A stretch of DNA of 64,000 nt from Sanguinoderma infundibulare (taxonomy: Eukaryota > Basidiomycota > Agaricomycetes > Polyporales > Polyporaceae): the NCBI GenBank assembly GCA_032821775.1, contig JAVLRN010000011.1, positions 434,001-498,000 of the forward strand, in the 5' to 3' direction. Of this stretch, positions 1 to 10,161 are shown one piece after another. Every line of letters begins with the position of its first letter. Within the stretch, counting starts at the first letter, position 1. The notes under the pieces were generated by a model that saw nothing but the letters and a program-made list of their open reading frames with translations, was not told the origin of the DNA and did no database searches. The translations under genes were made by a program, and so were the position numbers.

Positions 1-120
1 TGACGCGACTGTGATGTGGACGGACGCGGCATGCCGCCCCCCGACGCGACACTGACGCGGAGCGACGCGGCTTGCTGCACCCGAGACGCGACCCTGACGC
101 GGCAGGCTGCACTAGACGCA
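1..120. repeat. GACGCG-rich interspersed repeat at window edge
   Basis: The hexamer GACGCG occurs seven times (starting at 2, 23, 43, 54, 64, 85 and 96) with one variant at about 115, at spacings of 10-21 bases. It looks like a degenerate minisatellite. It reaches the left window edge, so its full size is unknown. Confidence 0.55.
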
Positions 121-737
121 ACAGAGAGGTGAGGGCGGATGCGTATTGTGGAGGCCATGAAACAGAGTAGACGTTGAACTTCTTGCTACTTAGGCTAAAG
201 CCGGCGATAACGCCCTGCTCTCACTCAGGCTGTCGGGTAATAGCTGGCAGTGCACAGCGGGCGTAAAGCCGCACTTTACATCTGGCAGTCTTGAAGAGGT
301 TTTGGGGAGACGTTGCGAAGCGAGGAAGATGAGGGTCTGGGTTGTATCAGCATGCTAGATGGTCAACATTGAATATGCGGGCAACAGCTTACCAAATGTT
401 CAATGGCAACATTGGCTAGATTATCGTCTATGCTGTGCCAGGTCCAACTTGATGAACAGAATGGTGGTCTATCAGTCGAAACAACGTGTCATAACCCACA
501 GATGTTCATGACAACCGAGACTAAGTCGAATAGGGCTATATCAATGGTGTTCACAGTAGGACGGCGGCCGGTAGGTGAAAGAGAGCAAAGCCGACAATCA
601 TGGAACAGACGCGTGCACGCGACAGTAGCGGCACTGTGGCGCGGCCCGGCCCCGCGCGTCACGACTCTGCATATTCTCAGCTGTAGGCCCTCTCTGAAGC
701 CAGCGCGATCGACTATCCGCTCATTATATACAACATA
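121..737. other. no gene seen (3' flank of permease copy 1)
   Basis: About 600 bases with only short overlapping open frames on both strands, none with a recognisable domain or splice pattern. Recognisable similarity with the second copy of the block starts near 738, just beyond the permease stop. Confidence 0.5.
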
Positions 738-738
738 C

Positions 739-2892
739 CTATCTACCAAAGAGTGCACGCTCGATAACTCTGTACGCAGGATAGCAGATCGCAGCAACTG
801 TGAACCCCACGATGATCCCGATATCTCCAGTGCCTGCCTTAGCAATCGGCCCTTCGTACCACGCCTGCGACATGCAAGGTATAACGATGCCGGCGGCACA
901 GAGAAAGGCGAAGACGGCGGCGAGTCCTAGAGGGAGCCTCGTCGGGTCGGACCACTGCGAGAGGTCATACCGCTCCCAGTCGTTCTTGCGAAAGGCAATG
1001 TGTTCGATGATGATAATCGCAGCGAAGAGGGCGGTCCAGTAGCCGACGATGCTGAAGATGTCGACGAAGGTCGCGTAAAAGTCCTTTGCGGCCACGATTG
1101 CGATGGGTAACCCTCTAAAGAACGAGTTGAGTGATGATTGTATCTACACGGGCTCACAGGGAGGATTGCTCACATGGCCACGGCGATGACGGCATAGACA
1201 TAGCGCGGGACGCGTCTAAGCGAAGCGTGGATTGCCATGAAGCTCCACACGAGGGTGTATATCGTCGGGACGCAGGAGCTGGGCACGAAGAGCGCGATGA
1301 CCACCATCAGAAACTTGCCGAACCCGCCCGCGGGAGACAGAATGGCATTGACAAGGCCGCCGACGCTGTTCCCGTTGTCGAAACCGGTGACCCATTCGGG
1401 CACAGCGGGCGCCGCGGCCGCGAACGCAGCGCCGAGCATGTTCGCAATAAGCTATTGAAGGCTGTGAGCGCGCTTTTGAATGCACGGACTTGACGTGAAG
1501 CTTACGCTAGCGGAGAGGAATCCGGCATAACTGTACAAGAAGACGCGCATGCTATCCACCGACGTGTCAGTACCATGCAGGGAGCGGACAGGTGGTTGAC
1601 GATGGAAACCTAGATGCCTTGCTAGTGTGGTACACGCCGTAGTCGGGGGTGTTGACATCCCAACTGAGGATACTTGATGCAACAGTAGTCCCGAAAGTCA
1701 CGATTGAGGTCGCCGATGCTGGCTGATTGGGGGGAATGTGGCTCCCAAGATGCTTGCCTCCAGTGGCGAGCATGGCAATATAGACAGCAATGCACGGGAT
1801 CCATGCCACTGACTCATACCTGTGCATCGGAAGAAGTTCATACGCAGCATAAACGACTCGGAGGACCATTATCTCTCACCAGTGGATGACACGGTAGCCG
1901 AAAAATGTGACCTGGTGCTAAACGTCAGTGAGTGGGTTGGGAAAATGTCGGTCTCGTACCCCGCCGCTGTAACCTCGCACCGCTCCATGCCCGATATCTG
2001 CGGTGGCGCGGTGCGAGGTCAAGGTTACGGCGGGGTACGACGCCAGGGAAATGTTCGGCGATAGGGGGGCCAACTTACCGCCAGGGATATGAGGCCGATG
2101 ATAACGATTCCCAGCGTGTCGTCTAGGTGAGATGAGATGCTTGAAAGGGCCTGTCCACCAATCATGCAGTTCAGCATGAGGTAGCCTAGCTGGGAGAAAA
2201 CGTTGAGGATGCTAGGGATTAAAGATCCGTAATATCTGAGAAGGATTTCAGGGTCTGATTTTTGACAAGAGGGATGGCCACCTACCCCCAGGAGTATCGA
2301 GCGAGCACCATGGAGCGCATGCCCAGCTTGGGGCCGAAGACGGCACTGGCTGGAGGGGTTACCGTACGTCTACATTATTTGCCTTGTGCGCTTACAGGTA
2401 CGCTGGGATAGCGGATGATCTGTACCAAATGGTCGGCTGTCTGATAACGGATAGGAAACCCTTGACGTACATGATATCCGCGACGAGTATTATCACAAGG
2501 CTGTCTCGCAATCCAAGACCAAAAAATGCAGGACCAGAGCTGCCGATACCAAACCTGGTCATTTTGGAATTCAGTAAGGCACCGTAACTGCGGACGAAGT
2601 GTGGAACGTACGACACGATATTTATGCATGCGGAAAACCACACCAAGAACATCTGGTACATCTTGGTCTCCTTCCTATCCTCCGGAAGAATGGGATCGGT
2701 CCTACGGCCCCATCCGCTATCAGCAACCCGCAGACCTCACATTCGTAACGGAAGTACTAACCCCCGCGTCTCGACTCCCCAATGGGCGATGAAGTCGCCT
2801 ATCTCGGTGAGCCATGTCGGCACGTTAGTTGTGACAGGTTCGTCGATGAGGTCTTTAGTAGGCGTGTTCCCGTCCTCGAGCGAAGACCCCAT
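739..2892 (-). CDS. purine/cytosine permease (NCS1, FCY2-like), copy 1
   Basis: Proton-coupled uptake of purines or cytosine across the plasma membrane is the known role of fungal FCY2-type NCS1 permeases. The N-terminus starts with MGSSLEDGNTPTKDLIDE and runs through WGVETRG. Exon 1 is 2892-2762; a 60-nt intron (2702-2761) restores the frame into TDPILPEDRKETKMYQMF. Later exons give SSGPAFFGLGLRDS, FGPKLGMRSMVLARYSWG, the SWDVNTPDYGVYH loop, FVPSSCVPTIYTLVWSF and the C-terminal helices ending YRVIERALFGR. Several hydrophobic helices are visible. At least seven introns are inferred, two of them separated by a very small exon near 2390. The family order of motifs is complete and I found no disabling stop in the exons I joined. 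One intron (about 1880-2080) carries a hairpin repeat. A diverged paralogue lies at 40254-42442. Exact substrate is not determinable. Confidence 0.85.
1954..2040. repeat. intronic inverted repeat (MITE-like hairpin)
   Basis: Arms at about 1954-1982 and 2008-2040 are imperfect reverse complements, both ending in TCGTACCCCGCC, with a short loop. It lies wholly inside a permease intron and is bracketed by similar GGGAAAATGTCGG / GGGAAATGTTCGG sequence (1939-1951 and 2047-2059), possibly a degenerate target duplication. A decayed version sits at the equivalent place in copy 2 (about 41494-41600), so it predates the duplication. Confidence 0.6.
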
Positions 2893-3279
2893 ACCGGCTG
2901 TGGGGAGGGAGATGGGGCGAAAGGAAGAAGCTGGTTCGAAAACACTTTAAGTCCGAGCCTGTGAGCAAGTTTTTTTTGAACAGATGAACGCTCACGGACC
3001 ATTCCGGACACCGAAGAAAACGCAAAAGGGACTGAGTGTCGAAGTAGAGTAGACCCCCGCGTACATTTTCCCAGCCTAGAGCGAGTCGATGACATTCGTA
3101 TCGGAGATTAACCACTTCTGGAAGTCAGCATCCATGAGGATTCAGCGGTGTACCTGTCAGCACACTCATTTTCGAAGGCAGCGCGCTTGAAATAGGTGAC
3201 AGGTTGGCGTTAGAACGATGCGAAGTATTCTACAAAGAGAAGCGTGGGACGCCGATGCAAGAGACTCTGACGGCATCTT

Positions 3280-3935
3280 CAGTCAGTTAAGTGATCGAGG
3301 CCCTGGAAAGCCTGTCAGTGACTGGCGGTTACGAAGAGGAAGATCACTAAGCGCATACGATGTGTTATCCCAATCAAACCACCACTGCGCCTTCAGCGAG
3401 TTGTGGCCTTCGGTCTCGTTCATCGCGAGTTGAGAATCTCGACAACCTTCTTATGGTCATCGCAATCCTCGAACCGCTCATCGAAGGTATGGTCGACCAC
3501 AGGGCGACAATACCGTCCCAGTCGTCCGTGAAAGGGCGCCCCATATCCAGTCCGAACCCACACCGCCGGCTAAGATCTTGCACCATAAGCATCCAGCACG
3601 TGGTAGGGCGAAAGAGTTGCTGTCCTCGTCGCTTGCCAACGTCGCATCGGTGAGATCCGCGAAGTCGATGTCGGTGCCCCCATCAAACTCCTCTCTGTCC
3701 TAAACTGCATGCTTCAAGGTAAGATGATTGCAGAGAGCATACTCGAGGATGTATTGTCGAGTAGAGGGAAAACCATAGGAATAGCGCGGAGGCTTCCAGC
3801 CAGGACGAGCGATGAGGCTACTACCGTCAAGGACATCCACGGGCGGACGATTGGCAATGAGCCTCTTCCATTTCTACGAATCCGAACTAGGAATTCATGA
3901 ACGTTGACAGATCCAACGAGAGAGATAGGCACTTA
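3280..3935 (-). pseudogene. unknown small protein, copy 1 (degenerate)
   Basis: This is the counterpart of the unknown gene at 43091-43498. It keeps the conserved stretch NRPPVDVLDG, then RPGWKPPRYSYGFPSTRQYI (about 3730-3870), and a later segment TFDERFEDCDDHKKVVEIL, MNETEGHNSLKAQWWFDWDN. Compared with copy 2, the first coding exon has been lost by a deletion near 3945, and a net 10-base deletion in the 3' part (near 3430) breaks the frame. I do not recognise the family; the Trp/Tyr-rich central motif is the only distinctive feature. Called a pseudogene from the missing start and the frame break, unless introns rescue the frame. Confidence 0.55.
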
Positions 3936-4082
3936 CGGCCTGTTGAGCAGCCTCTGGACTGGATGGTGGTTGTGATGACGGACCCGGATTCGGGGACAAC
4001 TTTGTCAAGCGCCCTTGTTTTGGCTGACTAAGCATATCCTAATCTGGACTTACGCCTACGACCCAGCCTGCCAGCTGTAACC

Positions 4083-5640
4083 ATGTTCAAGTTCAACTTC
4101 GACATCGACGATTCAGAGGACAATGGATCCAGTGCCGCTCGACAATCATCTTCTCATGCAGAGACAGAGCAGACACAGGATTGTGTCATGGAAGACAATT
4201 CAAAGGAGGTCTCTCTGGAGAATTTGGTGAAATTTTCAATCCGAGGCAACGAGTACCGTTTGTTAACTGTGTCGATTCCTTCCTATAGCTCTCCGCTCTG
4301 CCCGAGACAATTTCTTTCTCTCCACAGCGCATAGCTATATCCTCAAGCCCCGGCGTCATATTGTCGCGAAGAGACCTGTTCGACGCTAGATTCCAGCTCA
4401 TAGCAGCTGATGGTGACGCCACAACCGAAAACGGACGCTCCGAACTCGATTTTGTCGATGCTCCCTCTGACCTCGTCTCTGGCGTTTACGAGGGCGGACT
4501 CAAGACCTGGGAGTGCAGCTTTGATCTCGTAGAATGCCTCGACTCCATCTACGGGTCTAAGGTCTCAAGTGCCCTTAAACGGAAGCGGATATTGGAGGTA
4601 TATTATTCGCCGATGTCTTCAACACTAAATACGTTTACTGACGACTGTGTGAGATGCCCTTTAGCTGGGATGCGGCACTGCCATACCATCGCTATACCTT
4701 ATCCACTCCGTATTCTCCGCGGAACCTATCGCTGATGCCGATATCCATATCCACCTACAAGACTACAACGAACTTGTACTCAAGCTCGTCACCATCCCGA
4801 ACATAATCCTCGCCTGGTGTAAGTACATGTCATTCGACGCCCCTTTATTCCGTGTCAGTGCGGCCGCCCTCGCGGCTCGATCTCCCGCACAGTTCGTGTC
4901 GCACAGCGCTCTTTGCGCATATGAGCATGTGCATAGACTCAAGTTTCTGACGCTAGCCCATCAGTTCTTCTCTTCTTTGACCCTATGGTGTCGAAATTGC
5001 TCACTGACCACTCCTTGCAGACATGTCTCCTGCTTCGTCTACGTACCGCACGGGCACACCCACGCAGGACTTCGAGAAGTCTGCCCAGGCCGACGACGAC
5101 GACCTCGTCCCCATTCCGCTCCCGCCGCGGGACCCTTCAGAACCCGGAGAACTCCCCCTCACCCTAGAACTGAAGGCCGCTTTCCTCGAGTCGCTGAAAA
5201 CTCACGGGATCCATCTGAAGCTCTTCTCGGGTTCGTGGTCGACGTTTGACGTGGCGCAAGCTGGTGGACGGTATGACATCTTGCTGACCTCGGAGACGAT
5301 CTACCGCACGGCGAGCTTGAAGTCCCTCGTGGACCTCATGCGTCGAGCGACATCAGCGCGGGACGACTCGGTTCTCCTCGAAGACACGGCTTCGCGCCTG
5401 TCTTTGTCCGATTCGCGGAGCTTGAAGGCGCTGGCGGATGCGCCGTACCTCTGCCTTGTCGCAGCGAAGCTGGTTTACTTTGGGGTTGGCGGAGGAGTGA
5501 ACGAGTTCGTTCAGGCCGTGGAGAGCTTGCCTCAGACCTCTGAGCCGGGTGGTAGACCTTCGAGGGGCAGGGTCGAGACGATCTGGGAGACGACCAAGGG
5601 GGTTAAGAGAAGCGTCATGAGAGTGATTTGGAGCTCGTAG
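4083..5640 (+). CDS. HPM1: protein-histidine N-methyltransferase (METTL18/HPM1 family), copy 1
   Basis: The family (yeast Hpm1, human METTL18) methylates a histidine of ribosomal protein uL3 using SAM. Exons 4083-4226, 4289-4597, 4665-4818 and 5021-5640 join in frame to 408 residues. They start MFKFNFDIDDSED, carry the family motif VYEGGLKTWECSFDLVECL, then the SAM-binding loop RILELGCGTAIPS formed across intron 2, then LQDYNELVLKLVTIPNI. The C-terminal half has GSWSTFDVAQ, YDILLTSETIYRTASLK and LVAAKLVYFGVGGGVNEF, all in the order expected for the family. The first intron begins GTGAAA, an acceptable donor; using it avoids stops that other donors would create. Intron 3 is long (202 nt). The paralogue is at 43799-45356, with a near-identical central tract. 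Confidence 0.92.
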
Positions 5641-6077
5641 GACTTGCGGCATCTGAGCCGGCAGTTGGAGGTTGGGCCTCTCATTTAAAAGTCGGATTAG
5701 GTGTGTTGCAACCATATTCTCGCGTTTCGCGCTAGCTGACCTCTGAACAGTTCGGGAGCTATGCGCGTCGACAGGAATAGAACGTAGTCTGTCCCTTCTT
5801 GCGCCAGGAACGTGTCAAGGATGCTTACAGAGGACGACAAAGCGGGCGACTAGCGTCAGACTTTCCGACACGCTTTCTTTGCCCAGCGGGCAGTTGACCG
5901 ACTCGCCGATTTCCGTTCGGGCTTGAGTCTGTCATACGAGGGATGACCGATGTGATATATCAATCCCGTTCGGGGAATGGTCAGCAGCACGCTGGTATAA
6001 GTATTGCCAGCTGTCTGCCTCGACAACCATCACAGGCTCGAACTTCTCTCCTACTCCTTCCATCATTACCTGCAAAC
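5641..6077 (+). promoter_or_regulatory. promoter of aldo-keto reductase copy 1
   Basis: Between the HPM1 stop and the reductase start lie two copies of the palindrome CCGTTCGG (5913-5920 and 5966-5973) and a TATA-like TATAAGT at about 5996-6002, roughly 80 bases before the ATG. The second reductase copy keeps both palindromes and a TATAAAG in matching positions. CCG/CGG triplets in inverted order are the usual half-sites of fungal Zn2Cys6 regulators; binding here is inference. Confidence 0.45.
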
Positions 6078-7477
6078 ATGTCGAACGGGCCATTGAAACG
6101 TCAGATTGGTAGTGCGACATTCTCGGCCATCGGCTACGGCGCGATGGGAATCGCTGCGGCTTACGGTCCAGCCCTTCCGGACGAGCAACGTCTCAAAGTA
6201 AGTAGTTACATAAGCCTGATCAGACTCTGGTGATTGGATATCTCACAATGCGCCATTATCTAGGTGCTCGATGGCGTATACGAGAGTGGCATCACTCACT
6301 GGGACACCGCAGATCTCTACCTCGATAGCGAGTACCTCATCGGGGAGTGGTGAGTCCGAGTCCGAGTCGCTCCTCCATCAAATCACAGCTGGGAAATACA
6401 TTGCTCCCTCCTCAGGTTCAAGCGCACGGGCAAACGGAGCGAGATTTTTCTCGCGACCAAGTTCGGAGTAGGCCACCACTGGGAGGGCGACGAGAATCGC
6501 GTGGTCAACGGCAGCCCCGAGTGGGCCGGGAAGGCCCTACAGAGGTCATTGGAGCAGCTTGGCGTCGACTACGTTGACCTGTGGTACCTGCACAGGTAAA
6601 ATCACCCTCGCTGTAGATGCACGCAAGCGTGGTACTAAACCAGTCTCAGGGCGGACGTCACCGTGCCAATCGAGTTGACCGTGAAGGCGATGGCCGAGCA
6701 GGTCAAGTGAGTCTCGCCTCTCTCGAGCACAGGCCGTGGACAGCAATCGCTGACAATACTTTCATTACAGGGCAGGGAAAGTCAAGTACCTCGGTCTCTC
6801 GGAGGTCAGCGCGGACACACTCCGGCGGGCACACGCCGTGCACCCGATCACTGCCGTTCAGGTCGAGTATTCGCCTTTCACGACCGACATCGAGGACGAG
6901 AAGATCGGCCTTCTGAAGGCCTGCCGCGAGCTTGGCGTGAAGCTCGTCGCCTACGGCGTGGTCGGCCGCGGCCTCCTCTCTGGCAAAATCGTACGTATGC
7001 CCCGTTCCTGCAAGGCGAGGACGGAGGTACTGAGAGACGCTTACAGAAGGGGCCAGAGGAGTTCTCGGAGAACGACTTCCGCAGGGTGATCCCGCGGTAC
7101 TCAAAAGAGAACTTCCCGAACGTCCTCAAGGTCGCAGACGGTCTCCGAAAGGTCGGCGAGAAGTACGGGGCGTCCGCGAGCCAAGTCGCCATCGCTTGGA
7201 GCCTCGCACAAGGCGACGACATTATCCCCATCGTGGGCACGACCAAGATAGATGTGCGTCCGAGTTCTCTCGCATTGACACCTGGTGAAGTGAAATCTGA
7301 TGGGTCTTCATGCGGTAGAACCTGAAGGAGAACCTTGGCGCTTACAAAGTGAAGCTGACACCAGATGACGTCAGGGAGATTCGCCGCCTGGTCGAGGCGG
7401 CCAATGTGGTAGGAGATCGGTACCCGGAATATATGATGCAGGCCTCCTTCGCCGACACCCCTACTCTAGAGCACTGA
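6078..7477 (+). CDS. aldo-keto reductase (pyridoxal reductase-like), copy 1
   Basis: NADPH-dependent carbonyl reductase of the aldo-keto reductase superfamily. Seven exons (6078-6197, 6264-6349, 6416-6595, 6650-6706, 6771-6990, 7047-7253, 7319-7477) join to 342 residues in one frame. The start [20 protein letters not shown] gives the first beta strand of the barrel. The catalytic tetrad is visible as Asp and Tyr in [11 protein letters not shown], Lys in FLATKFG and His in [19 protein letters not shown] and the NADP-binding end segment [11 protein letters not shown] follow. Resemblance is closest to AKR8-type pyridoxal reductases and the large fungal family around them; the substrate cannot be read from sequence. 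Paralogue at 47199-48619 and a truncated third copy at 45955-46469. Confidence 0.9.
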
Positions 7478-8061
7478 CCGTGTAGGATTGGTCTAAACAA
7501 ACTTGGATTTTTGCAGTGGGTGAGATCTACAATCCAATACATCTAGCGTCGAAGCGGAAGGCACCAGGACAGCGTATCTACTGCTCACCGCCGCGATGGT
7601 GCGAATCTCAGCGAGGCGATGGTGCGAATCTCACCGCCGCAATGGTGCGAATGTATCCCTCTCCGTCCGGGTACGAGATCAAGGGTCAACTCCACGCGGA
7701 GGGCCATGACTGTCCTGGGATTCGGCTATTCCCGTACTCGATTCCGCGTCGAAACGTCGCTAGAAGTGGAAACTGAAGGCGACTGATCCTCCCCAACTGG
7801 CCTTCAAATTTCCTAATGGTAATGGCTGCCAAATCTCCGTGCGATTCCATGACGTGTATACGTGTCGTCTGAAAGCTGACTTGGACAGTTGACACTTTAC
7901 CTTGCAACTACGGACATACTCCCATTCCATCCGCGTGACTCGATGGAACCCTTCTTAAGGCGTAGTGCTTTACGGGGACATTGGATAGGAAGTGCGTCTC
8001 GCTCATTGCTTACCCTCAAGCTCACAGTCGTTGCTAGGTCCTCAACGTCTACGATCGTTTG
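7478..8061. other. intergenic, no gene; contains a 3x23-bp tandem repeat
   Basis: No supported gene. Three head-to-tail copies of a 23-bp unit containing GATGGTGCGAAT lie at 7584-7606, 7607-7629 and 7630-7652. The rest shows no domain-bearing frame. Confidence 0.5.
7584..7652. repeat. minisatellite, 3 copies of a 23-bp unit
   Basis: Units beginning CTCACCGCCG / CTCAGCGAGG / CTCACCGCCG each end in ATGGTGCGAAT and differ at a handful of positions. They sit just past the aldo-keto reductase 3' end and do not overlap a coding exon. Confidence 0.8.
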
Positions 8062-9986
8062 ATGGCTCAGGACGTCGCCGTTCTGCCCATTATAGACCCA
8101 AGGACCGTCTATCTTGTTGGAATTGGCAAGGTACGTTTGCCTCCTGACAGGTGATTCGGCCACTGATCACATGCCCTAGCATGCTCAAGGCAAGTGCCTG
8201 CTTTATTTTCGAAATGTCCGAAGAGATCAATAAGCTCTCTCCAGTGGCTTCAATTACATGCGCTGTATGTGCCTACACCATCATCCTGACCTGACATTTA
8301 ATAATATCGGTTTCAGTTCCTCGAAATCATCGATACGCTTCCGGACGAGGTATGTGGTTCCACCGGAAGAAATCGGATTTATTGCTGACTCGTTTGGAGG
8401 TCGCATTTATATGGGGAACTGAGTGGAGTCCAATGAAAATTCTGTTCCTTGTCAACAAGTACTCCCTCCTCGTAGATGTGGCGTTCCTAATATCCCGTAC
8501 GTTCCGTCCATCACCGTTTTCCCCTGCATCCCAAATTGAAGATTCACGGTTCTGGATAGTGGTGTGGGTGACCCATGATGCGCATGTGGGTACCATTGTC
8601 GTAGCTCCTCGGAGCGATAAAATCGAGCAGTATTCTCGGACATCCGACTATGCTCCAGTCTTGTGCGGTCCAATTCAAGACGTTTTCATGTAGGTGTCTG
8701 CTTGAAGGACACCGGCTTTGGCAGCTGATTTAGGTCTCCAAGATTGGCATTACATCAGCACGTCGGTTGCCGATCGTAGGTCCCTGGACACCTCCCCCAA
8801 GAAACATTGTCGACTCAACAGGACCACGGCATATTGTAGTGATCCTTGTAGTCAGAACGTTGGCGCTTTGGGGCTTCAATAAATACGTCGTGTGGTTCGC
8901 TGTTCTCGCAGCTATACAACTTCTGGTGAGTGACCGCAATGTTCCGTACGAACTCGTCATTGTTAGGGCGCTATAAACACGTCTATCATCAACAAAAGCC
9001 AGAGGTCTTCTACATGATCCACCAGATGCTACTTTCCAACCCATGTAAGTGATGACTTCTATGCACCCAATTCAGTCTCTTACCCTTCAAGCTTTGAACT
9101 TTGCAGTTCTGCCCGAAGCCGGACAGATACGTGTTTTGGCTTGTCCAGCCGGCATCCACACCAAAGAAACGTGGTCCGTGTACCTCTTCTTCATGATCGG
9201 CCAGCTATGTGGGTTGTATGAAAGTCCTTGATGCTTGGAACATCATATCGCTAATGTCCAATGCAACAGTTATCGTCTCATTGACGGTCTTCAAGCGTTA
9301 TTCGAGTTCAAGTGCGCCGTTCTGCGCTTTTAACCCCCTTCTTAGTCTCAACTGCCTACGCCGTGCAGCCGTTTACCCCATCAGGGGCGTCCTCGTCCGA
9401 ACTCTATACCGCGACGGTATGCGCGCTCGTTCCAATTCTCCATTGTTGACCGCGTACGAAATCGTCAGATAGGCACTCTGTTCTACCTTATATTGCTTGG
9501 TATGCGCCAGTACATTCATTTTTGGACCTCGCGGGTGGATGCCGAGCGATCGTTCCTTCTAGCGCTCTCAATGTTCAACCTGGTCATCATCATCACAACT
9601 CCCGTAGGTCTGTCGTGGTCTTCGTGTATCCCGCATACTGACTCTTCTCAAAACACGCAGGACGAAGTGTGTTATGCCGCGCAGGTGTACGTGAGAATAC
9701 GGTCTCACAAGAACTCGTCTCCCGTCTGTCTCATGTTCGTACTGACTTGGCTGTGACCGTTTCTAGATTGCTGCGAGTGGTTTACAGCTCATTGACCACT
9801 CGCGTCCTACTCAACCTGCGCAAGGCTGCCGCCAAATCGTGCCCAACGTCATATGCGGACTTGACGTGGCAAGCTACCTTGGCATTCGAGATCCCTCCTG
9901 AACTGAATGAACGCGGTCCATCCGAGAGTTACGAGTTGGAGGACTCGGGACATCATGGTGAAATCGAAGAGGTGGTTGAGGACTGA
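8062..9986 (+). CDS. DUF6533-type seven-TM fungal membrane protein
   Basis: Basidiomycete genomes carry many polytopic proteins with the DUF6533 domain; function is unknown. A likely start gives MAQDVAVLPIIDPRTVYLVG. Spliced exons then give SPVASITCA-FLEIIDTLPDE and FIWGTEWSPMKILFLVNKYS, the hallmark N-terminal helices. IVVILVVRTLALWGFNKYV matches the usual third-helix motif, followed by ETWSVYLFFMIGQL, VIVSLTVFKRY and GTLFYLILLGM helices. The tail LTTRVLLNLRKAAAK and an acidic end (EIEEVVED) close the protein at 9986. At least seven introns are needed; the exact N-terminus (8062) and some small exons are uncertain. It converges on the XPF gene, with 175 bases between the stops. Confidence 0.75.
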
Positions 9987-10161
9987 AAACATGCATCGAC
10001 GTAACAGGACACATTCACTTTCTTGTGACATAGCCGCAGTGGCGAAAGACGTAGTAGATGATAGCACAGTAATCCAGTGGGGGGCGAGATGCGCAACTGC
10101 CATACAGAGAGGCATGTAGCCCAGATGCTTATGGGCAGCCGACACCGAGATGACGATCAGG

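Noticed and set aside
403..930. 175-codon plus-strand frame near the left end
   Set aside because: Overlaps the permease 3' exon in antisense and has no recognisable motif.
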